Translations under genes and position numbers: made by a program
Notes under the pieces: model-generated
What the model saw: the letters and a program-made list of their open reading frames with translations, nothing else
Databases searched by the model: none
What the model was told of the DNA's origin: nothing
Shown: in pieces, positions 46,725 to 54,927 of the stretch
How positions within the stretch are numbered: the first letter of the stretch is position 1
Layout of the letters: every line of letters begins with the position of its first letter
Assembly (NCBI RefSeq): GCF_003268475.1
Contig: NZ_MCIF01000002.1
Span: 4,346,692-4,410,691, forward strand
Direction of reading: 5' to 3'
DNA length: 64,000 nucleotides
Origin: Thermogemmatispora tikiterensis
Lineage (GTDB): Bacteria; Chloroflexota; Ktedonobacteria; Ktedonobacterales; Ktedonobacteraceae

Positions 46725-48296
46725 TCAGGTGGAGGTAGGCTGGAGCAGTCGCAGGCGAGCGGCGGGGATCTGTGGCAGCAGATCTGAGGCCAGCAGACCA
46801 GCGTCGCCGCAGTGCTGGCTGACCAGCTTGGAAGCGGCCACGTGTAAGTAGACGGCCAGGCTGGCAGCGTCAAAGGGGGTGAGGCGTTGCGCCAGGTAGC
46901 CTGCGATCATGCCCGCCAGGACATCGCCCGTACCGGCGCTGGCAAGGGCCGGGTTGCTTTCCCAGTTGATGCGCAGGCGTCCCGCTGGTTCGCTGATCAG
47001 CGTACAGGCCCCTTTGAGGACAAGGATGACGTTCCAGGCCTGGGCGCAATGGCGTGCCACCTGCAGCCGATCGATACCACCGCCTGAGACCCTGGTCTCT
47101 CCCAGCAAGCGGCTCATCTCGCCCGGGTGAGGAGTGATGACGGTGCCCGGCGGCAGCCGTTGCCACCAGTTTTCAACGTCGGCCAGGTTATTGAGGCCGT
47201 CGGCATCGATGACCAGCGCCGGACGCTCGTCCTCGGGCAGGCTGCGCAGAGCGTCGAGCAAGGCCAGGATGGCGCTGCGCGTGGCTGGTGCTCGACCAAG
47301 GCCTGGGCCGATCAGCAGCGCCCGGTAGCCGCTCAGGTGCTCTAAGAGCGTCCGAGCCTGCTCCTGGCCGCGTTGTTCGCCCGGCTCGCCAGCTGGCAGC
47401 AGAACGTAGGTGGCCTCATGCAGCGAGGAGGCGTAGATGGGCAGCAGGTCGGGTGTGACGGCCAGTGTGACTAAGCCTGCGCCGACCCGCAGAACGGCGC
47501 TGCCGGCCAGGTAAGCCGAGCCTGGATAGGGGGGCGAGCCGCAGAAGAGCATCACCCGTCCAAAGGTGCCTTTATTGCTTTCTAGAGGACGTGGCGGCAG
47601 CAGCGTCCGTGCCAGGGTGGCATCCAGCATCTCATCGCTGAGGTCACGCTCCAGCTCCTCGGGCAGGCCAATACTGCCGACGAACAGCTCGCCGAGATAG
47701 GAGCGAGCGGGAAAGAAGAAAAAGCCCTGTTTGGGGCAGGCCAGGGTGATGGTGAGGTCGGCGCGGATACTGCCAGGATCAACTTCGCCAGTGTCGGCGT
47801 TGACGCCGGTCGGCAGGTCGATTGCCACAACGAGCAGCTCGCCGGGACGACGGGCTCGCTCCTGCTCAACGCGGGCCAGGAGAGCGCGCATGTCCTCGGG
47901 CAGGGGACGCGAGCGCCCGGTGCCCAGCAAGGCATCGACGACATAGCCGACGCGCTGGAGCAGGGCGTTTAGCTCAGCCTCCACCTGCTCTGCTGGCACT
48001 TCTCGGCCCTCGCGCGTCAGCCGCCGCTCCTTCCAGCGGTAGAGATTGATATGCGCTCCCTCGGCCTCCAGATGCCGGGCCATGACCTGGCCATCGCCGC
48101 CGTTGTTACCAGGACCAATCAGAAAGAGTAGCTCGCACTCGCTCAGCGAACGCCGCTGTCGCTCACGAATATAGCGGGCCAGCAGCTCGGCGGCGCTGCG
48201 ACCGGCATTCTCCATTAAGATGGAGGTGTTCAGCCCGTATTCTTGATCCGCCCGCATCTCCAGTTCGCGCATGCGGGCAACGTCAACGATATGCAT
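46725..48296 (-). CDS. nnr: Bifunctional NAD(P)HX epimerase/dehydratase
   Basis: Repairs hydrated NAD(P)H. The N-terminal YjeF_N-type epimerase domain (about 1-215) shows MRELEMRADQ, LMENAGRSAAE and GPGNNGGDGQVMARHL; the C-terminal ADP- or ATP-dependent dehydratase domain (about 230-510) has KGTFGRVMLFCGSPPYPGSAYLAG, VITPHPGEMSRLLG, KGACTLI and ALASAGTGDVLAGMIAG. 523 residues, GGGAGAGG before the ATG. It has a short leader behind a good promoter. Confidence 0.95.
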   Translation of the reverse strand: MHIVDVARMRELEMRADQEYGLNTSILMENAGRSAAELLARYIRERQRRSLSECELLFLIGPGNNGGDGQVMARHLEAEGAHINLYRWKERRLTREGREVPAEQVEAELNALLQRVGYVVDALLGTGRSRPLPEDMRALLARVEQERARRPGELLVVAIDLPTGVNADTGEVDPGSIRADLTITLACPKQGFFFFPARSYLGELFVGSIGLPEELERDLSDEMLDATLARTLLPPRPLESNKGTFGRVMLFCGSPPYPGSAYLAGSAVLRVGAGLVTLAVTPDLLPIYASSLHEATYVLLPAGEPGEQRGQEQARTLLEHLSGYRALLIGPGLGRAPATRSAILALLDALRSLPEDERPALVIDADGLNNLADVENWWQRLPPGTVITPHPGEMSRLLGETRVSGGGIDRLQVARHCAQAWNVILVLKGACTLISEPAGRLRINWESNPALASAGTGDVLAGMIAGYLAQRLTPFDAASLAVYLHVAASKLVSQHCGDAGLLASDLLPQIPAARLRLLQPTST

Positions 48297-48325
48297 AGTT
48301 CTCCTCTCCCTGCTTTCTGTTCTTT

Positions 48326-48354
48326 ATTCTACATGGTGGCTCTGGCCCTGTCAC
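48326..48354 (-). promoter_or_regulatory. Promoter of nnr
   Basis: On the minus strand: GTGACA (48354-48349), 17 bases, TAGAAT (48331-48326), preceded by TG. Start near 48319, 23 bases before the nnr ATG. Confidence 0.65.
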
Positions 48355-48431
48355 GCCAGCTCAGGGGGCTTCCTGGTGAGGATCGGCCGGCAAGGCAGAG
48401 AGAGACAGCGAATAATACACCTCAAAGAGGC

Positions 48432-48460
48432 GCGACAAAGGCCACCTGACCTGCTATACT
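48432..48460 (+). promoter_or_regulatory. Promoter of the methyltransferase, leaderless start
   Basis: GCGACA (48432-48437), 17 bases, TATACT (48455-48460) preceded by TGC. The start would fall at about 48467-48468, which is the first base of the ATG. No ribosome-binding site lies before that ATG. Confidence 0.55.
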
Positions 48461-48467
48461 CCACTCC

Positions 48468-49480
48468 ATGAGACTGGCACTCAAGATCAGGCCGCAGCGA
48501 AGCAATCAGTACAGCAACATGGTCGAGACCCTCGCCGAGCCAGAGCTACGCGCCAGTCCCCTCGGCCCGGCCATCGAGGAGCTGCAGCGCATCGTACTGG
48601 GTGGGCAGAGTTATCTGCTGGCGAGGATAGAAGAGGGGCGGCTCGACCGTGAGGAGTGTTTACGTCTGCTGGCTCACCTGGGAACCATTAGCGAGATTTA
48701 CGAATACTTTGCCGAGGTCGGCGGCGTCGAGGGTCCCTTTCTTCGCCCCCTTGCCTGGCCCTGGCAACCGTTCATCTCGCCGGAGATCGCTGAGGTACGG
48801 CGTTACAAGGGCAAGACCAACGAAATCTTCACCCGCGTCCTGCTGAACGTGGCCCTCTTCGCCGGAGCCTATGCTACCAGCCGCGAGCGCCTGCGCATTC
48901 TTGATCCCCTGGCCGGCGGAGGACGACCCTCTTTGTGGCCCTGGCTGCTGGCTACGACGCCTTCGGCATCGAGCAGAAGCGTCAGGATGTCGAGACGACG
49001 GCGGTCTTTCTGCGCCAGTACCTCACTGGCGAGGGGATTACCTTTAAAGAGATCTGCGAGCGTCGTCGCAGCGGCAAGCGTTACCAGTTTGAGGTCAGGC
49101 CGGCGGGCAAGGGCGGCGAGGCGCGCCTGCTGATTCTGGTGCATGGCGATAGCAGCGAGGCCCCGCTACATCTGCGCAACATTCCCGGAGGACCGCGCGT
49201 TCATGCCATTGTCGGCGATCTCCCCTATGGCATTCAGCATCTCGGCGAGGTCGGTGCACTTCTGCAGCAGGCCCTCCCGGCCTGGAGCGAGCTGCTGCTG
49301 CCTGGAGGGACGCTAGCCCTCGCCTGGAACGCCACGCGCCTCCCACGCCACGACATCTGCGCTCTTGTTGAACGCTACAGCGGTCTGCAGACGCGCAACG
49401 ATCCACCATACACGCAATTTGCGCACACGGTGGATCGTGTCATCAAAAAGCGCGACCTGCTCGTCGCTGTCAAAGCCTGA
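48468..49480 (+). pseudogene. SAM-dependent methyltransferase, interrupted by a frameshift
   Basis: Reads as one methyltransferase of the DNA/RNA N-methylase type split over two frames. Frame 1 (48468 to about 48922) gives residues up to ILDPLAGGG, the beginning of the SAM-binding motif I. It then goes out of frame and stops uselessly at 49133. Frame 2 continues from 48923 with TTLFVALAAGYDAFGIEQK, then AIVGDLPYGIQHL (motif IV-like) and ends TVDRVIKKRDLLVAVKA at 49480. One base is missing at GGAGGACGACC. No slippery heptamer is seen, so this is a real one-base deletion or a sequencing error rather than programmed frameshifting. Confidence 0.85.
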
Positions 49481-49519
49481 GTGGAGGGAGGAGGCCAGGA
49501 TCGTCGCGCTCAGCCCCAT

Positions 49520-50653
49520 TCAACTGAGCTGGTTGGCGATGGCAATGGCCTCCTGCTCGTCGAGATCGCCGCTGATGCGAATGCCCAGACCCTGCTCTTT
49601 CCAGGCCAGGGTGGGGTTATCGCTGCCTGTTGAATAGGTCGCTGTAGTGCCGCGCAGGGTGAGCGTCGTGCCGCTGGGCAACGGCTCATTGGCCAGAGCC
49701 TTGCCTTCGAGGATCGAAAAGCTCTGGTCGCCTTTCAGATAGTGGAGCACAAAGACCTGTCCACTGGCGGTCGAGAGCACATCGACACCCTCAAGCTGGT
49801 AATCGCTCTGCGAGGAGGGGATGCTCAGCAGATGGTAGCCGGCCAGCTGCTCCGCCTGGCCAAGGGTCAGCGTGCCGCTGGTGGGGGTGGCGCTGGCTTG
49901 CAGCAGCGGGGCCACCTGGGCATTGGCGGGTGGGGTGAAGCTAAAGAGACTGTCGGCCAGAGAGCGATTCAGCTCCAGCGTGGGCAGCTGCAGGGTCACC
50001 TGGGCGAAACCCTGCAGATTGAGAACCAGCTTGATGGGCAGATCGTTGCTGCGATCCAGGTAGACATCGCCGCTATAGTCGGGACCGGAGGCGGCGGATT
50101 GCTGAGAGGTGACATGGACGACAGTGGCACTATGGCCGTCGACAGTCACCGTCTGCGAGGCCAGCGTGGCCTGGCTCTGGCTGAAGATGGGATCGATCAA
50201 GTTGAGTGTCAACTGATTGACCGGGTTGGAGCTGCTGCCGAAAAGCGCCGAGCCGCCCTGGCTATTGATGCTTCCGGCGTAGACAATGTGCCGCGCGGGA
50301 TTATAGATCCAGAGCTTCTCCCCGTTGCTGACCGTCAGCTCGCCAACGGGAAAGTCACTCAGAGTCGAGCGCAGAATCAGGCTGCGGCTTCTGGCAGGGG
50401 CCGCTTTCCAGATCTCACTTGTTAATGCTCCCTGATAGGTTTCGCCGTCAATTTGAATAGTTACCACCGCGTGCAGTGTCCGTGCTGCCGTCAGCTGCTG
50501 CTCGCTTTGCTGTAACAGCTGTTGAGCATTAGCACCGCTGGTACTGGCGGGCGTCTGCTGTTGGGCCTGGCCACTGTTGCAGGCTACCAACAGGAGCAGC
50601 ATCATAAGCGAGAGAGCAAGAGAATAGCAGCATCTTCTAGTGAGGGTAGACAT
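49520..50653 (-). CDS. Lipoprotein with LolA-like fold
   Basis: ATG 50653 (MSTLTRRCCYSLALSLMMLLLLVACNSG) gives 377 residues with a lipobox VACN-type cleavage site, so it is anchored outside the membrane. The mature part resembles outer-membrane lipoprotein carrier (LolA/DUF4367-type) proteins of Gram-positive-like bacteria: LLQQSEQQLTAARTLHAVVTIQI near the start, GEKLWIYNPARHIVY, GDVYLDRSNDLPIKLVL. It is last in the sigma-Rieske-YtkA group, 187 bases after the YtkA gene. The function is not known; similar proteins often accompany anti-sigma systems. Confidence 0.8.
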   Translation of the reverse strand: MSTLTRRCCYSLALSLMMLLLLVACNSGQAQQQTPASTSGANAQQLLQQSEQQLTAARTLHAVVTIQIDGETYQGALTSEIWKAAPARSRSLILRSTLSDFPVGELTVSNGEKLWIYNPARHIVYAGSINSQGGSALFGSSSNPVNQLTLNLIDPIFSQSQATLASQTVTVDGHSATVVHVTSQQSAASGPDYSGDVYLDRSNDLPIKLVLNLQGFAQVTLQLPTLELNRSLADSLFSFTPPANAQVAPLLQASATPTSGTLTLGQAEQLAGYHLLSIPSSQSDYQLEGVDVLSTASGQVFVLHYLKGDQSFSILEGKALANEPLPSGTTLTLRGTTATYSTGSDNPTLAWKEQGLGIRISGDLDEQEAIAIANQLS

Positions 50654-50840
50654 AGAGGGCCTCTCCGTTGCAGAATGGCACATCTTTACATCAGGATATG
50701 CAAGTCAAAATTTTTAGACTACAGAGAGAAGCATCGTAAAGATGCCTTCCTATTCTACGCTGGTGGGGTCCCAAGGGCAAGGAGGTAGGAAAGAGAGAGC
50801 AGGGAGCTGACGGGCAGGGCAGGCGGAGAGGCTACGAGCA

Positions 50841-51272
50841 TTAGTGAGCAGTGACCTGAAAAAGAAGCGACGTATCAGGGTGGGCGGAGCGCTGGATGGT
50901 CACATGCAGTTGCCAGAGGCCAGCCATGACAAATTGCACCCGGGCGCGATAGAGGCCGTCGCTGCTGGGGAGGGCGGAGACCGTGGGCAGGTCCATATCC
51001 ATCTCTGGCATTGTGCTTTCTACCTGAACGTGCGCATCGTTGATCAGCGTACCGCTGGCGACCTCGGCAATGCGCAACACGATGGTGGCGGGTTGCGTGC
51101 TGAGAGGCGGGTCGGGACTCAGCTGGAGGGTGACCTCATAGGGGCCGGCACGTACCTGCTGTTGCCCTGACTCCGAGGAGGCTGGTGGGAGGTTGGCCAC
51201 CAAGCCCCCCAGCCAGGTCAGCAGGGCCAGAAAGAGCAGGCCGAGCAGTATAACGAGTAAATTGCGTCTCAT
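50841..51272 (-). CDS. YtkA/FixH-like membrane-anchored protein
   Basis: 143 residues: an N-terminal membrane segment (LLVILLGLLFLALLTWLGGLVA) and a beta-sandwich domain outside (GPYEVTLQLSPDPPLSTQPATIVLRI, PEMDMDLPTVSALPSSDGLYRARVQFVMAGLWQLHVTI). This pattern is that of the YtkA-like family, often found with respiratory or copper-related genes; the M-x-M in EMDMD could bind copper, but this is inference. It lies 13 bases after the Rieske gene, in one operon. Confidence 0.82.
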   Translation of the reverse strand: MRRNLLVILLGLLFLALLTWLGGLVANLPPASSESGQQQVRAGPYEVTLQLSPDPPLSTQPATIVLRIAEVASGTLINDAHVQVESTMPEMDMDLPTVSALPSSDGLYRARVQFVMAGLWQLHVTIQRSAHPDTSLLFQVTAH

Positions 51273-51285
51273 TCTGTTTTTACTC

Positions 51286-52263
51286 TTAAGAAGATGATGT
51301 GGTGGCGGGAATTCTCACGTAGATCTTACCATCCTCGATGCGGATGTCAAGCCGCGGCAGGGGAGCCAGGTAGCGCAGGCGTCCGGCGGTCGGGTCTGCC
51401 GCCCCGCTGGCGGTGAAGACGCCGCCGTGGCAGGGGCAATGGAACTTGCCATCGCTCTCCTGCCACTCGACCAGGCATCCCATATGTGTGCAGGCCGCTG
51501 AAAAAGCGATGATCTCCTCGCCAGAGGTCGCGGTCGCAGACTCATTGCCGCCAGACCAGGCCCCTGATCCATACTCGCTACTGCTGCCAGGGCTGCGCTC
51601 CTGACGGATCACAAAGCCAGCAATCGTCTCGGTGACAAAGCGCACCGGCTGCTGACCCAGGGCCGAGACCTCAGCGACAAAGTGCCAGCGCGAAGGCACA
51701 TTGGCCCCGATCAGGGCTGGGTAGGCCGGAGGAGCACCTGGCCCCGTGCTCGTCGGCGTGGGAGCTGGGGTGGCCTGGCCTGCCCCCCCCTGAGGCCGGC
51801 CACTGGCCTCTTGGAGGGCGCGATCAAGCCCGGCGCCGGCCACCAGCGAGGCGGCAGCCACCGCGCTACCTGCCAACAGACGACGACGCGAGAGCCGAGA
51901 ACGTCTCGCGGCGGGGGACGGAGAGGAGGTGGTGGGAGGAGAAACGGCGGGCAAGATCAGCGGTTCCCCGGTGGGGGATGCGCTCGCCGTACTCGACCCG
52001 ACGGCCTCCGCCGACTCGCCCGGCTCTTCTTCCTGGGTGGCCAGCTCACGCTCCAGGCGCGCGCGCAGCTCGGCCACGAACTCCGGGCGAGGCTCCGCGG
52101 CGCCGGGAGCCGCTGCGCGCAAGAGAGCTGCCAGGCGATAGAGACGCGCCTGCGCTGGCGTCAGCTCCGCGGACAGCGGTGGCCTGCGATCCTCCTGCAA
52201 CGCTGCAAGATAGCGCTCTAGCTCCAGATAGTCCTCAAAGCGTTCCTGGTCTCCCTCGGGCAT
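51286..52263 (-). CDS. Rieske [2Fe-2S] protein with anti-sigma-like N-terminus
   Basis: 325 residues in three parts. Residues 1-75 (FEDYLELERYLAALQEDRRPPL, LYRLAALLRAA, RPEFVAELRARLERELA) are a helical cytosolic segment like those of anti-sigma factors in this phylum. Residues 120-147 carry a twin-arginine-like SRRRLLAG followed by a hydrophobic stretch, an anchor or Tat signal. After a P/T linker comes a Rieske domain with C258-T-H260 and C276-P-C278-H279, all four cluster ligands, and a bridging C263. It directly follows the ECF sigma gene (52 bases). It could be a bc-complex-like electron carrier, a sensor, or both. Confidence 0.88.
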   Translation of the reverse strand: MPEGDQERFEDYLELERYLAALQEDRRPPLSAELTPAQARLYRLAALLRAAAPGAAEPRPEFVAELRARLERELATQEEEPGESAEAVGSSTASASPTGEPLILPAVSPPTTSSPSPAARRSRLSRRRLLAGSAVAAASLVAGAGLDRALQEASGRPQGGAGQATPAPTPTSTGPGAPPAYPALIGANVPSRWHFVAEVSALGQQPVRFVTETIAGFVIRQERSPGSSSEYGSGAWSGGNESATATSGEEIIAFSAACTHMGCLVEWQESDGKFHCPCHGGVFTASGAADPTAGRLRYLAPLPRLDIRIEDGKIYVRIPATTSSS

Positions 52264-52315
52264 AAACCTCGCCTCCCTTCCGGTCCGTTACCTTCACCGG
52301 ATGCCTCCATTCTCG

Positions 52316-52888
52316 TTAGCCTGTCACAACGCTCTCCAATTCGGCGGCGCGCTTGAGCGCCCGGAACTGAAGGACCTTCACATTGGCCTCGCTCAACCCT
52401 AGACGGAGGGCGGTCTCCTTGATCGAGAGATTCAAAAGAAAACGGCAGATCAACACCTCGCGGTAATGGGCGGGAAGGGCCTGCAGGATACGCTGGACGC
52501 GCTCGGCTGGTCGCTCGTCAGGGCAGGAGAGCGACACTTCCTCGCTTGGCCCCTGCCAGCCGGCATCGAGCAGCTCCTCAAGAGAATCAAGAGGAAAGCG
52601 ATAATGACTGCGCCAGTAGTCGGCCAGAGTGGTCCTGGCGACCTGGAAGAGCCAGCGCTGCCAGCTCGGGCTGCCAGTGCCGCGCTCGCTGCTTAGCAGG
52701 CGCACGGCTTTCATGAAGATCTGCGAGGTCAGGTCCTCGGCCTCTTCACGATTGCCCACTTTGCTGTAGACATAGCGATAGATGAGATGAAGATTATCCT
52801 CATAGAAGCGTTGAAATGCTTGCACATCCACGGCATCCTGTCCTGTTGCAAGGTTTCGCTCCTGTTTGCTCTGGCGTGCGGTATTCAC
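52316..52888 (-). CDS. ECF-type RNA polymerase sigma factor
   Basis: 190 residues from GTG 52888, five bases after GAGGAGGG; the longer frame to 52930 has no ribosome-binding site. Region 2 (FQRFYEDNLHLIYRYVYSKVGNREEAEDLTSQIFMKAVRLL, WLFQVARTTLADYWR) and region 4 (LQALPAHYREVLICRFLLNLSIKETALRLGLSEANVKVLQFRALKRA) are clear; region 3 is missing, as in ECF sigmas. It heads the operon with the Rieske/anti-sigma-like protein, which may be its partner. Confidence 0.93.
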   Translation of the reverse strand: MNTARQSKQERNLATGQDAVDVQAFQRFYEDNLHLIYRYVYSKVGNREEAEDLTSQIFMKAVRLLSSERGTGSPSWQRWLFQVARTTLADYWRSHYRFPLDSLEELLDAGWQGPSEEVSLSCPDERPAERVQRILQALPAHYREVLICRFLLNLSIKETALRLGLSEANVKVLQFRALKRAAELESVVTG

Positions 52889-53705
52889 ATTGGCCCTCCT
52901 CGCCCTGCCTGCGCACAGGCCGAGGCCCAACAGCTACGTCGATCAGTTACAGTCTATCTCAGATAGCCACCTACCTATTACGTCAGCGGGTTACAGTAAG
53001 ATAAGAGGGTTCCCCTGGGTTGGGGCAAGCGAGCGAGTAGCGGAAGCTGAGGCGCGCCAGGTTTGCGTGACGATGGCAACTGCAGTATAATAGGCAATGC
53101 AGCAGGAGCGTCGGCGCACCCACCCAGTGAGGGGCGCCGCGGGGAGCACTGCGGCGCGAAGGAAAGCGCGTCATGAGGAGAGGCGGCCAGGCAAAGCAAG
53201 CAAGAGAACGCCAACTGATCGGCTTGCTGGGCCACCGAACGAAGCGCCAGGGATGCGCGCCTGATCCTCCCGTGCGCTCTCTCCGGGCTGACCGGGGAGG
53301 TATCGACAGGCAGAGAGCGAAAACGACACGACACACCCTGGCTGTCTGACTGAGCGCTGAGCGGCGCGTCTCGTTCAGCGCTATCAACAGAAGCAAAGCC
53401 AGCAAAGCAACAGCACAACATTACGACTACATCAGAGGCGGGAGCGGTGGGTGAGTGCACTCGAAGAGGTTGTCCTGGATGGCCTTCCTATCAAAGATCA
53501 GCAAGCAGGTACGACGTTGCTAGACATCCCGAGGCTAGGGGATAGTGAAGCGCGGGGCCGCGCCTGGTACGCCATGCAAGCGAGATGGGGGGAAGGAGGA
53601 AGGGAAAAGAAGAGACAGCTCCCGGCTTCAACGACTTCAATATCTCCCGGCCCGTCCGTGCAGCGCTTTTCCCCCGCCTCCGCCTGATGAGAATCGAGGA
53701 GCGGC
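52889..53705. other. Divergent region ECF sigma / sdhC (817 bases)
   Basis: Contains the sdh promoter (53063-53091) and, nearer to the sigma gene, ACTGTAAC twice on the minus strand (at 52951-52944 and 52992-52985). The 600 bases between the sdh promoter and sdhC hold no gene I can support; the best open frame (53451-53687) has no recognisable domain. It may be a long leader. Confidence 0.55.
53063..53091 (+). promoter_or_regulatory. Promoter upstream of sdhCDAB
   Basis: TTGCGT (53063-53068), 17 bases, TATAAT (53086-53091). Start near 53098, about 608 bases before sdhC. Confidence 0.65.
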
Positions 53706-54086
53706 ATGTATAAAGGACAATCTGGAATGTGGTCCTGGCTGCTGCATCGCGTGACAGGACTGGCGGTTCTTCTCTTCCTGCTTGTGCACATCGTCGATAT
53801 TGGATTGCTCTCCTTTGGCCCCGATGTCTACAACGAAGGCATTGCCCTCTTTAGCACTGGCATTGTGCGCGTCATCTCGCTCGGGCTGATCGCCTCCGTG
53901 CTCTACCATGCCTTCAACGGCGTGCGCATTATGCTCATTGATTTCTGGCCACGGGGTGCTCGCTACCAGGGGATCATGTTTGCGGTAGTGATGATCATCA
54001 CGATTCTCTGCTTCCTGCCGATGGCCTATTTTGTGGTGGCGCCCATTTTCCAGCCCGGTACCTCTGCCGTGGCGCTGCCGATGTGA
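53706..54086 (+). CDS. sdhC: Succinate dehydrogenase cytochrome b subunit
   Basis: Membrane anchor of complex II. 126 residues with three membrane segments: MWSWLLHRVTGLAVLLFLLVHIVDIG, VRVISLGLIASVLYHAFNGVRIMLID and GIMFAVVMIITILCFLPMAYFVV. HRVTG and the YHAFNGVR histidine are typical heme/quinone-site elements of SdhC. GAGGAGCGGC precedes the ATG. First gene of sdhCDAB, although 405 bases separate it from sdhD. Confidence 0.92.
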   Translation: MYKGQSGMWSWLLHRVTGLAVLLFLLVHIVDIGLLSFGPDVYNEGIALFSTGIVRVISLGLIASVLYHAFNGVRIMLIDFWPRGARYQGIMFAVVMIITILCFLPMAYFVVAPIFQPGTSAVALPM

Positions 54087-54491
54087 GAGGAGTAGGCGGC
54101 GAGGACGATAAGGAGACAGGGCATCGCGCCCTGGGCCTGTGCCCTGCGCCTCGCCTGCTGACTGCCCACTCTGCCCTGCCTGCCAGCGAGCGAGCGAACC
54201 AGCGAGGGAGTGCATCCCGCGCAGTCAGCCTGGCTCCCCGACAACTCCCTGGTGAGCGCGGCGGCGACTGAGTGCCGCGGAAAGGTCAGTGAGCATCAGC
54301 TCTCTCTCGATCAATCCTGCTTTGCTGGAAGACCTGCGGGAGACGCGGTCGCTGAAGGAAGAAGGGGAGGTCGAACAAAGAAGAGCAGCAGCGGAGACGA
54401 GGACTTGCTGACCAGTCGGCTCCTGCGGCCCACTGTCGCGCCTGCCTGCTATGATGACGATCTTGCTCTCGTGAAGAGGAGTGCTGTAGCT
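54087..54491 (+). other. 405-base gap inside the sdh operon
   Basis: No gene is recognised between sdhC and sdhD. An extended -10 (TGCTATGAT near 54446-54454) just before sdhD might be an internal promoter; no good -35 goes with it. Confidence 0.5.
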
Positions 54492-54911
54492 ATGTTACGT
54501 ATTTCCAGTGGCTATGGCCCGCGTCCTACGGGCGGCGGCTTTGAGACCTTTTCCTGGTACTTCTTCCGTGTCTCAGGGGTCGCACTTATTTTTCTGGCGA
54601 TCATCCATCTGATTCTCATGCACGTCACTACTGATGTAGCCTGCACCAGCTATCAGTTTGTAGCCCATCGCTATCAAAATCCTTACTGGCGCCTCTATGA
54701 CTGGCTGCTGCTGACGCTGGCGCTGTTGCATGGTATGAATGGTTTGCGCGTTGTTATCGATGACTATGTTCGCAGTCGTGGCTGGCGCCTGTTCTTGCTC
54801 TCGCTGGTAGGGCTGGCGACGCTGGCGTTCTTCTTGCTCGGAACGATTACGATTGTGACCTTCCAGCCTGTGGCCAGTGCATTGCAGGGTGCTTCCTGTG
54901 TGACCCACTAG
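54492..54911 (+). CDS. sdhD: Succinate dehydrogenase membrane anchor subunit
   Basis: Second membrane anchor of complex II. ATG 54492 (MLRISSGYGPRPTGGGFETFSWYFFRVSG) gives 139 residues with three membrane segments and the LLHGMNGLRVVIDDY motif, which holds the conserved histidine. An in-frame extension up to 54210 is spacer-like. GAGGAG lies 11 bases upstream. It ends 16 bases before sdhA. Confidence 0.9.
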   Translation: MLRISSGYGPRPTGGGFETFSWYFFRVSGVALIFLAIIHLILMHVTTDVACTSYQFVAHRYQNPYWRLYDWLLLTLALLHGMNGLRVVIDDYVRSRGWRLFLLSLVGLATLAFFLLGTITIVTFQPVASALQGASCVTH

Positions 54912-54927
54912 AGAGAGGGGAATCGTT

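Noticed and set aside
53451..53687. 78-codon frame between the sdh promoter and sdhC
   Set aside because: The first 45 residues look somewhat protein-like, but no family is recognised and the end is low complexity; there is too little support to call a gene.
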